This document shows, piece after piece, positions 8,401 through 16,180 of a stretch of DNA of 32,273 nt. The translations under genes were made by a program, and so were the position numbers. The notes below the pieces were generated by a model. The model was not told the DNA's origin. It was given only the letters and a program-made list of their open reading frames with translations, and searched no databases. Where the stretch lies: positions 1-32,273 of the forward strand of contig JAJDEM010000246.1 in NCBI GenBank assembly GCA_029259795.1, read 5' to 3'. Source of the stretch: Planctomycetota bacterium (GTDB lineage: Bacteria > Planctomycetota > PLA2 > JAEUHO01). Position 1 is the stretch's first letter, and the number at the start of each line of letters is the position of its first letter.

Positions 8401-11400
8401 ATGCTTACGACCAAACTTCGCTCCTTGGGTTCGTGTACGCACGCGGGGGCAACGGCCCGCTCGCGCGGTGTCGCGATGCTCATCGTCATCACGATCCTCG
8501 TGACGATGGTGCTTGTGGCCTTGCCCTTCGCGCTCTCCATGCGCCAAGGCCAGGACCGCACCCAGGCCGTCGGGGCCCGTGCGCGTGCGCGGCTCGAGGC
8601 AGAGAGCCTCGCCGAGATCGCCAAGCTCTACCTGGGCTCCACCACCCCCTGGCAGGAGCAGAAGCGCGCCAACCAAGGCGGCATGGGCGTCGACTCGATG
8701 CCGCTGGTCGACAGCCTCGCGGAGATCACCCCGAACGACGCGTTCCGGTCCACGATCGAGAACGAGATCATCACGATGTGGGAGAAGGACCCGTCCACAG
8801 CCGGTCGGGCCAAGTACCTCAAGTCGCGCGGCCTCGGCCCGATGAACGATGATCGTGGCTCCATCTGGACCGTCCTCATTGAGGATGCCCAGGCACGCGT
8901 GAACGTCAACGGCGGTCAGATGTTCCTGCTCGCCAACCTCATGGGGTCGGCTCTCCTTGCCGACGAGGTCGATACCGGCGGCGGCGATATTGCGGTCGAG
9001 CACGTGGTCACCGGCCGCTTTGGCGGTCTGCGCGGCTTCAACCCGAAGGGTGGCTACATCCGCATCGGTCGGGAAGTCATCAAGTACGAAGAGTTCGACG
9101 GCGAGGCCTTCCGGGGGTGCGAGCGTGGCGTCCTGATGGGCACACCGCTCGGCGACAACGGAACGGCCCAAGCGCACAAGCGCGGCGTGCCCGTGATCGA
9201 CTACACCGCCTACAAGCTCGCGACGCACATCATCGCGAGCCGCCCCGGCGAGCTCGCGCCCTTCGAAAACCTCGAGTCGCTGCGCGCCATCAGCGGCTGG
9301 GGCGAGGATGGCGTCCTGTCCGCCGATCGCCTCGAGCGCGTCCTGCCCTACCTCACCGTCTGGAGCAAGCGCGAGTCGTCCGCGACGTGGCTTGCCGATC
9401 AGCTCGTCATGAACGAGCTGCCCGGGTCCCTCGATGGCGGCGAGCCCGAGGAGCTGCAGCTGCGCGATTTCCGCGCCAACCCGTCCGGCACCTCCGCCTA
9501 CCTCAACCCGGGCTGCATCGCGCGCATCAGCAATGGCGTGCGCTCGGTCTACCAGGTCATCGATCAGGTCGGCGACCGTGAGGGTCGTCGCCGCGACGCG
9601 TTCGCGACCACAGCCGGCAGCGTCTCGGCAAGTGTCCCCGAGTCCCAGCGCGAGCACGTGAAGTACCAGGGCGGCGAGACCAAGGTCGCCGCGCTCGCGC
9701 CGTACCCGATCAACATCAACACGGCCTCGCGCGAGGTCCTCTACGCCGTGATGGCCAACGTCCAGCTCTGGCGCGCCGAGGGCAAGGACCAGGTCGTCAC
9801 CCCCGAGCTTGCATGGTCCCTGGCTGGCGAGATCGTTCGCGAGCGCAAGGGACCGCTGAGCGCGGACAAGGACTCCGGCGCCCGTAAGAGCGGTCCGTTC
9901 CGGCACGCGACCGACTTCGGCCGCTGGCTTGAGATGAAGGTCAAGAGCAGCGAGATCAAGCGTGAGCACCACGCGGCCCTCTACATCAACGCCATCAACC
10001 CGCACAGCTCGCAGCTGCGCTTCGGTACGGCGCCGTGGAACTTCCGTACGCTCGACGTCTACCACCTCGAGGCCCGCGTCGCCCTCAACAACCGTGCTGG
10101 TGAGCAGATCGCCGAGTCGAGTGTCCGTGAGGTCGTCGAGATCGGCTCGGACGCTGTCGCGAGCGCCACCCTCGACTCGCAGGACGACTTCGAGATGCGC
10201 CTTGCCATGGGCAGCGGTGCCAAGTGGGTCACGACCTACCCCTTCGGTGTGGCCTGGAAGAGCAAGTCCCACGCGCACATCCAGCCCGCCATCCGCGGTC
10301 CGAAGAGCATTCTCTACAACATCTACCCGAGCGTGACCCGCGGCCAGGACATGGGGGATGTGCGTCTCGAGCCCGTCCGCATGCTGCTGCCCGGCGCACA
10401 GGTGGAAGAGCACTTCGACAACAATCACTATGCCGACGGCCACTACACCGGCTACGACCAGGCCTACACGCGTCCCGTGAAGGACACCTTCATGGGCCGT
10501 ACGGACAACATGGTGCGGCCCTTCTCGATGTCCTTCTGGTGGCGTCCGTACAGCGACCAGGACTGGACCGTCTTCGACACCGGCGTCGAGGAGTACATGA
10601 ACCGTTTCGCGCTGTTCGTCCAGGATGGCGAGAAGGGGCAGGAACTCACCTTCCGCTGCTCGGCGGGCAACAACTGGCGACAGGCCGCCGAGGTCTACGT
10701 GCCGATGGAGCAGCTCGACTATGAGCCCGGCACCTGGTACCACATCCATGTCTCGTGCTTGGGCGAAGACCCCGCGACGATGCAGTTGCTCATCGACGGC
10801 GTCGACATCGGCAAGCGCCGCGGCATGACCCGCACCAGCGGTTCGGTCACCATGGACAGCGAGGAGATCGCCGTCGAGAGCACGGATGGCTTCCCGGTGC
10901 GTGGCTCGATCCGGATCGGCCGCGAGATCATCGAGTACGAAACCCTGACGGACTCCGCGTTCCGTGACTGCTTCCGCGGTCAGCGCGGCACCGCAGCGCT
11001 CGAGTACCCGGCGAACACCCCCGTCTACATCAACGGCTACTCGATGCCGCTCACAGTGGATGTGATGAAGGGCGGCGCGTCGATCAACGAGCGCCTCGGC
11101 AAGTGGTCGGCCCTGCGCATCTCCACCATGACCGGAACGCCGGCCCCGGACACCGTGCCTGTCGTTCTCGACGGCATGACGACGCCCATCATCCTGGCGG
11201 GCTTCGGGCCCGAGCAGCGCAACATCAGCGTGACGGGTGTTGGCATGTGGGGCCAGGACGACGCCGAGGGCGCTGAGGCGTTCCCGACGCGCGGCCTCGC
11301 GCTCATGGGCTGCCCGGAGATCGCGAACGCCACCACGGGCTCCGGCGGTCCCGCCGGCCCGGCCGCGAACGCAATGCGCAGCATCGCCGCCCCCGCGGAT

Positions 11401-14400
11401 GGCGAGCCGCTCCCTGAACAGCCCGAGGGCGACGAGGGTCCCGAGGAGGGCGGCGAGCCGCGTCCTGGTGACGGGGTACCTCCCGGTCGTGAAGTGCCGG
11501 ACGGCGAGGGCGGTGGCGATCCCGTGCCGGTCCCGGATGGCGAACCGGCGCCCGACACCGGAGACGGCGGCGGCGAGGACCCCGCCGCGGGCGGTGGCTC
11601 CGACATCAAGCTCGGCGGCTGGGAGGTCGTCTACTACGAGCGCAGTGGCAACGAATTCACCATCGAGCGCTACGTCAAGTCCGCGTGGCAGGGGGAAGCC
11701 GATCCGTACTTCCTCATCACCGAGAACCAGACCGCGCAGACCGAGTTCCCCGCGTTCCTGGTTCCGATCTCCGTGATGGCCTCGGGCGGCACCGAGCAGG
11801 GCCAGGACTACCTCGATCCGAGTGAGCCGGCGCACGAGACGATCCTCACCCGCTACTACCCGAACGAGCCGGCAAGCGCGTACGTCGCGCTGTCGACGGA
11901 CGGCGTGCCCGAGGGTGAACTCGAGATCATTCGCTACGACTCCATCGAGCGCAACCGTGCGGCACCGGACATCCTGTTTGTCCGTGATCGCAACATCGGT
12001 GGCGTGACCAGCCACTTCTTCGGCAACTCGCAGACGTTGGCGGGCGGATCGGCCACGCCGGATCCCGACGACACCGAGCCGCCGGTGCCGCCGCTCCCGG
12101 ATGAAGAGCCGCCGGTGCCCCCGCCGCCGGGCGATGACACACCCGATCTTCCGCCCCAGGACGGACCGGACAGCCCCGAGGAAGGCGGCGACCCGACGCC
12201 CGGCGACGGCCTGCCCCCCGGGCAGCGTCAGCCGACCGATCCCACCGGGGACGACGGCGGCGAGCCCACCGATCCCGGCGGTGGCGGTGACACCGGCGAC
12301 GGCGACGGCACCGGCGACGATGATGGCGCGCCCCTCCCGAGTCCGGGTCCCGGCGGTGATGTCGAGCCCGGCGACGACGAAGGCGAAGACGGCGAGCCGA
12401 TCGACCCGACCGACGACGGCAGTGGGTCCGGCGGCGGTGGCGGTGGTCCGCTGGATCCGCAGGACGGCGAAGGCGGTGAAGAAGAAGGCGGCAGCTTCGA
12501 TGGCGGTGACGACGTCGGACCCGGCGATCGCCCGGGTGGGGACGCCGACGGTGGCGGAGCCGCGCCCGGCGACGGCGCCGGCGACGGCCCCCCCGAAGAA
12601 GAGCCGGCACCGGATGAGTCCGGCGGCGGCTCCGGCGGCGGCGAAGAGGAAGAGGGCGATGCCAAGATCCCGAGCGTGCCCCCGGGCACCCGTGATCCGT
12701 CCGACGGCGATGCCGGCGGCGACCAGGAAGACAACGGCGACGAGATCGGCAACGGCGCCGTCTGGGAGCCCGAGGGCCCGACGACGGCAGCCGCCCAGCT
12801 CAGGTTCCGTGGCTACGTGGGTGACAACCCGCAGCAGCAGGATGGTGGCGGGGACGCCCTGGCCGCCCGCCTGGGTCTCGACCACGGCGGCGCCTCGGGG
12901 GACAACCTCGCGTACTTCCTGCCGTGCTTCCGTGCCTGGGAGGCGTCCAACGGGGCGGCTCTGGCTCGCACCGGCCGCAACGACGTGATCACCATCAGCA
13001 CGGGCGGCGAAGAGCCGACGCGCGTGGAGGTCGGCGTGCGGTGGGGCGATCCGACATCGGACTGGACGGCCCTCGACGACTGGGTGGAGAATCGCGTGGA
13101 GGCTCCGGCGACCGGGGCGACGACGCGTCGCAACGACCCGCGGGGTTACCCGCGCATTCTGCGCTTCCCCTGCGGTGAGCTGCCGGACGACATGAGCCAG
13201 GACGTCGAGTTCGGCCAGAGCCAACTCTCGGGCGCGGGCCTCGTGACGGCCTTCCTCGACGAACTGTTCGTCTGGCGACACACCCACGACACGCGGCTCT
13301 TCGTGAACAACAACGACGGCCTGACGGAAGAGGGCGATGAGATCCGCATTGCCAATGGTGGGACGAATCAGGACCTGAGTACGCTCGATGGCTACGACCG
13401 CAAGTGCGGACTCGTCCTGGTCGGCGGCGAGCTGATCGCCTACCGCGACAGCCGCATGGAGGGCACCAACACCCTCGTCCTCGAAGGCTGTGAGCGCGGC
13501 ATCATGGGGACGGCTACGGCCTTCCACCCCATTGGCGACCCGTTGCGCTTCCTGCCGGATCTGCCCGTGTCCTATCTTGAAGGCGGCATGACCGCGGAAG
13601 GGGCGAGCGTCCCGATGGCCCGCACGAACGGCTGGCCCAAGGAGGGCACGGTCCGGATCCTGCGGGAGGACACCGCGGAGATGGTGCACTACACGCGCAT
13701 GAGCAACGGCGAGTTGCTCATGCCGGAGTCGATCGACAACGACAACCGCTCCCGTGGGCGTGGACTGTTCCGAGGTCGCTACGGCACCGACGCCACCGAC
13801 CACGACTCGCGTGAGATCGTGCTCTTCCAGCCGTTCCGGTTCTGGGACCGCTACACCCCGCGGCGGGGCGAGAGTGCCGATGCCTTCGACGGCATCCACG
13901 ACCATCCCGAGTGCTCGTACCTGGAGCTCGGCTCCAAGGCCCGCTCTGCGCTCTGGCGTGGGTTCACGTGGTCGGAGAACCTGCGCGGTCGTCTCAGTGG
14001 CTCCGACGGGGGCGTAGGCAACAACGATGGCTCGGAAGCCAGCAGCGGCTACATGGACATCTACGTGCTCGCGCGCTTCAACCCGAACGTCCCGTGGGAC
14101 ACGGACCAGATCGTCGATCTGCGCCAGGACCAGGGCATGGGCCGCAAGGCCGACCTGTCCGGGAAGCAGAACTCCCACCTGTTCATCTTCGACGACACGG
14201 GCTCTTCCGCGATCGGCCACGGCCGCTCCGGCAACGAGCTCAACGTCGAGTCGGACACGGCGGAGTTCCGCCTCTACTTCGTGTACAAGGCCAATGCGTT
14301 CACGCCTGTTGACAGTGCGCGGCGTGGGGGTGGGGGCTCGCTCGAGGAACCCGTGCTCAGCAACCCCTGGAAGCAGACGCCCTGGCTGCGGGCGTTCAGC

Positions 14401-14451
14401 CTGAACTACTTCAGCCGGACCGAGACCCGCTACAAGGCCGTCGAGCGCTAG
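8401..14451 (+). CDS. Giant GspK-like (type II secretion minor pseudopilin) protein with LamG-like segment, acidic Gly/Pro/Asp linkers and repeated 'IRIGREII.Y...RG..GT' modules
   Basis: Shine-Dalgarno GGAGG at 8389-8393 ahead of ATG 8401 (2016 aa). N-terminus SRGVAMLIVITILVTMVLVALPFALSMRQ resembles type IV pilin/GspK leader and helix; PFENLESLRAISGWGEDGVLSADRLERVLPYLTVWS and PININTASREVLYAVMANV resemble GspK; FSMSFWWRPYSDQDWTVFDTG...WYHIHVSCLGEDPATMQLLIDGVDIGKRRG resembles LamG/concanavalin. Confidence 0.75.
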   Translation: MLTTKLRSLGSCTHAGATARSRGVAMLIVITILVTMVLVALPFALSMRQGQDRTQAVGARARARLEAESLAEIAKLYLGSTTPWQEQKRANQGGMGVDSMPLVDSLAEITPNDAFRSTIENEIITMWEKDPSTAGRAKYLKSRGLGPMNDDRGSIWTVLIEDAQARVNVNGGQMFLLANLMGSALLADEVDTGGGDIAVEHVVTGRFGGLRGFNPKGGYIRIGREVIKYEEFDGEAFRGCERGVLMGTPLGDNGTAQAHKRGVPVIDYTAYKLATHIIASRPGELAPFENLESLRAISGWGEDGVLSADRLERVLPYLTVWSKRESSATWLADQLVMNELPGSLDGGEPEELQLRDFRANPSGTSAYLNPGCIARISNGVRSVYQVIDQVGDREGRRRDAFATTAGSVSASVPESQREHVKYQGGETKVAALAPYPININTASREVLYAVMANVQLWRAEGKDQVVTPELAWSLAGEIVRERKGPLSADKDSGARKSGPFRHATDFGRWLEMKVKSSEIKREHHAALYINAINPHSSQLRFGTAPWNFRTLDVYHLEARVALNNRAGEQIAESSVREVVEIGSDAVASATLDSQDDFEMRLAMGSGAKWVTTYPFGVAWKSKSHAHIQPAIRGPKSILYNIYPSVTRGQDMGDVRLEPVRMLLPGAQVEEHFDNNHYADGHYTGYDQAYTRPVKDTFMGRTDNMVRPFSMSFWWRPYSDQDWTVFDTGVEEYMNRFALFVQDGEKGQELTFRCSAGNNWRQAAEVYVPMEQLDYEPGTWYHIHVSCLGEDPATMQLLIDGVDIGKRRGMTRTSGSVTMDSEEIAVESTDGFPVRGSIRIGREIIEYETLTDSAFRDCFRGQRGTAALEYPANTPVYINGYSMPLTVDVMKGGASINERLGKWSALRISTMTGTPAPDTVPVVLDGMTTPIILAGFGPEQRNISVTGVGMWGQDDAEGAEAFPTRGLALMGCPEIANATTGSGGPAGPAANAMRSIAAPADGEPLPEQPEGDEGPEEGGEPRPGDGVPPGREVPDGEGGGDPVPVPDGEPAPDTGDGGGEDPAAGGGSDIKLGGWEVVYYERSGNEFTIERYVKSAWQGEADPYFLITENQTAQTEFPAFLVPISVMASGGTEQGQDYLDPSEPAHETILTRYYPNEPASAYVALSTDGVPEGELEIIRYDSIERNRAAPDILFVRDRNIGGVTSHFFGNSQTLAGGSATPDPDDTEPPVPPLPDEEPPVPPPPGDDTPDLPPQDGPDSPEEGGDPTPGDGLPPGQRQPTDPTGDDGGEPTDPGGGGDTGDGDGTGDDDGAPLPSPGPGGDVEPGDDEGEDGEPIDPTDDGSGSGGGGGGPLDPQDGEGGEEEGGSFDGGDDVGPGDRPGGDADGGGAAPGDGAGDGPPEEEPAPDESGGGSGGGEEEEGDAKIPSVPPGTRDPSDGDAGGDQEDNGDEIGNGAVWEPEGPTTAAAQLRFRGYVGDNPQQQDGGGDALAARLGLDHGGASGDNLAYFLPCFRAWEASNGAALARTGRNDVITISTGGEEPTRVEVGVRWGDPTSDWTALDDWVENRVEAPATGATTRRNDPRGYPRILRFPCGELPDDMSQDVEFGQSQLSGAGLVTAFLDELFVWRHTHDTRLFVNNNDGLTEEGDEIRIANGGTNQDLSTLDGYDRKCGLVLVGGELIAYRDSRMEGTNTLVLEGCERGIMGTATAFHPIGDPLRFLPDLPVSYLEGGMTAEGASVPMARTNGWPKEGTVRILREDTAEMVHYTRMSNGELLMPESIDNDNRSRGRGLFRGRYGTDATDHDSREIVLFQPFRFWDRYTPRRGESADAFDGIHDHPECSYLELGSKARSALWRGFTWSENLRGRLSGSDGGVGNNDGSEASSGYMDIYVLARFNPNVPWDTDQIVDLRQDQGMGRKADLSGKQNSHLFIFDDTGSSAIGHGRSGNELNVESDTAEFRLYFVYKANAFTPVDSARRGGGGSLEEPVLSNPWKQTPWLRAFSLNYFSRTETRYKAVER
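12055..12760 (+). repeat. Low-complexity region encoding a Gly/Pro/Asp/Glu-rich acidic linker of about 235 aa
   Basis: Translation PDPDDTEPPVPPLPDEEPPVPPPPGDDTPDLPPQDGP...GGGSGGGEEEEGDAKIPS; a related shorter block lies at about 11391-11601. Confidence 0.9.
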
Positions 14452-14638
14452 GCACTGTCTGAAGACACAGCGTCGCGAGCCGGGGGAGGTCGAAGCGAGC
14501 CGTCGTCACGACGACGATCGGGCCCGGAGGCGTGCTCCTGCACGTTGAGGTGCCGTAGCGCCGTTGGGGCACGGATCGTGAGGGCATCGGCCGGCGCAGC
14601 AGGTGGGCCCAGATGGTGGACGCCGTAGACAGGCCCTC

Positions 14639-14662
14639 GAGGCACCCTGCCACAGGTGCCTC
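14639..14662. other. Perfect 8-bp inverted repeat with 8-nt loop in the intergenic gap before efp
   Basis: gaggcacc-ctgccaca-ggtgcctc. Confidence 0.7.
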
Positions 14663-14670
14663 CCTGGAAG

Positions 14671-14684
14671 CCGGGGCGCCCCGG
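14671..14684. other. 14-bp perfect palindrome CCGGGGCGCCCCGG in the intergenic gap before efp
   Basis: ccggggcgccccgg equals its own reverse complement; no following T-run. Confidence 0.7.
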
Positions 14685-14826
14685 CGCGCGCGGGGAGCCT
14701 CCGTTGCCGCGGCGGGCCTGCTGACGGGGGCGAGCCGCGGGGTGTGCGTTCTGCTCGGAGGCGGCGAAGCCCCTGGGCGGGAGATGCCTTTGGGGACAGG
14801 CGCCGGTGAGGCAGTAGACTGCCGCC

Positions 14827-15390
14827 ATGGACGCAACCAACATCCGCAAGGGCAGCTTCATCAAGCACAAGGACGACCTCTGGCAGGCCGTCGATGTGAC
14901 CCATCGCACCCCCGGGAACAAGCGGGGCTTCGTGCAGGTCAAGATGCGCAACATGCGTACGGGCTCGCATGTCACCGAGAAGTTCTCGTCCAACGAGAAC
15001 GTCGAGGGCGCCTGGCTCGACTCCCGCAAGGCGCAGTACCTCTACGATGACGCCCAGACCGGCCCGGTGTTCATGGATACCGAGAACTTCGAGCAATACA
15101 GCCTCGACCGTGAGGTGCTCGGCGACACGATGAACTACGTCAAGGAGAACGACGAGTTCGAGGTGACGTTTCACGAAGGCACGCCCATCGGCCTCAGTCT
15201 TCCGGCCAAGGTCGATCTCGTGATCATCGAGACCGACCCCGCCGTGAAGGGCGATACCGTCAACAGCGTCATGAAGGACGCCAAGCTCGAGACCGGCTTT
15301 GTGATCAAGGTGCCGGGGCACATTCGCCAGGGCGACAAGATCCGGGTCAGCACCGCGACCGGCGAGTTCCAGGAACGCGTCAACGACTGA
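14827..15390 (+). CDS. efp: Translation elongation factor P
   Basis: MDATNIRKGSFIKHKDDLWQAVDVTHRTPGNKRGFVQVKMRNMRTG...VLGDTMNYVKENDEFEVTFHEGTPIGLSLPAKVDLVIIETDPAVKGDT...KLETGFVIKVPGHIRQGDKIRVSTATGEFQERV. Confidence 0.93.
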   Translation: MDATNIRKGSFIKHKDDLWQAVDVTHRTPGNKRGFVQVKMRNMRTGSHVTEKFSSNENVEGAWLDSRKAQYLYDDAQTGPVFMDTENFEQYSLDREVLGDTMNYVKENDEFEVTFHEGTPIGLSLPAKVDLVIIETDPAVKGDTVNSVMKDAKLETGFVIKVPGHIRQGDKIRVSTATGEFQERVND

Positions 15391-15407
15391 CGGATCGGCG
15401 TTCACGC

Positions 15408-16100
15408 ATGGCAGCGCGCAAGAGCATCCTGGCCCACCGCCTGACGCAGACGCTGATCGTCTTGCTCCTGCGCTGGTATCGCGGCTTTGTCTTCGGAACG
15501 TACTTGTTCCGACACGATCGACGCCTGCTGCGCGTGCTGCGGAGCGACGAACCGGTGGTGTTCGCCACCTGGCACCAGGACTTCGTACACACCTTCGGGT
15601 ACTTCTCCCGCTGGAACGCGCGCCGCAAGACCTACCCACTCGCGAGTGCGAGCCGTGATGGCGGCCTCGCCAGCGTGTCCGCGGAGGCGATGGGCTTTCG
15701 TCGGCCGATCCGCGGATCCTCGGCGCGCGGCGGCCAGAAGGCCTTGCTCCAGCTCACGCGCTTGCTCAAGGACGATCCGCGCGCGTCGGTCGGTGTCGTG
15801 TGTGACGGCCCGCGACCGCCCCCGCGGGTCCTCAAGCCGGGCATCCTGCATCTGGCCAAGACGTCCGGTCGCCCGATCTGGCTTGTGCGGACCTCGTATG
15901 AGCGCGTCAAGGTGCTCAAGCGCACCTGGGCGGCGTTCCACATCCCCATCCCGCTCTCCCGGGCCGTGGTGCTGGCCGATGGTCCGATCCGCGTGCCGGC
16001 CGACCTCGATCGCGCCGGCCTGGAGGCACTGCGCGTGGAGGTCGAGCAGCGGCTGAACGCCCTGGCCGACCGAGCGGACGCGCTGGTCGCGCGCGCCTGA
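15408..16100 (+). CDS. DUF374/COG2121-type lysophospholipid acyltransferase-like protein
   Basis: VVFATWHQDFVHTF, SRDGGLASVSAEAMGFRRPIRGSSARGGQKALLQLTRLLKDD, GVVCDGPRPPPRVLKPGILHLAKTSGRPIWLV match the DUF374 pattern. Confidence 0.82.
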   Translation: MAARKSILAHRLTQTLIVLLLRWYRGFVFGTYLFRHDRRLLRVLRSDEPVVFATWHQDFVHTFGYFSRWNARRKTYPLASASRDGGLASVSAEAMGFRRPIRGSSARGGQKALLQLTRLLKDDPRASVGVVCDGPRPPPRVLKPGILHLAKTSGRPIWLVRTSYERVKVLKRTWAAFHIPIPLSRAVVLADGPIRVPADLDRAGLEALRVEVEQRLNALADRADALVARA

Positions 16101-16106
16101 CCCTAC

Positions 16107-16180
16107 GCGCGATCGGGCCGCCGCTAGGCGCGGTCGGGCCGCCGCTAGGCGCGATCGGGCCGCCGCTAGGCGCGATCGGG
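16107..16180. repeat. About 3.5 copies of a 21-bp tandem repeat (GCGCGATCGGGCCGCCGCTAG) between convergent acyltransferase genes
   Basis: 16107-16127, 16128-16148 (one A to G change), 16149-16169, partial 16170-16180. Confidence 0.95.

Noticed and set aside
8323-14220. 1965-aa minus-strand ORF
   Set aside because: Codon-aligned antisense of a well-supported gene with SD and domain motifs; composition is Arg/Ala/Val-rich with no recognisable domain. Treated as a GC-bias artefact.
14613-15050. 145-aa plus ORF overlapping the efp start
   Set aside because: Out of frame with efp, no SD, no motifs; the gap is better described as non-coding and structured.
16107-16180. Interpretation of the 21-bp array as a CRISPR
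   Set aside because: Units are contiguous without spacers and too short.
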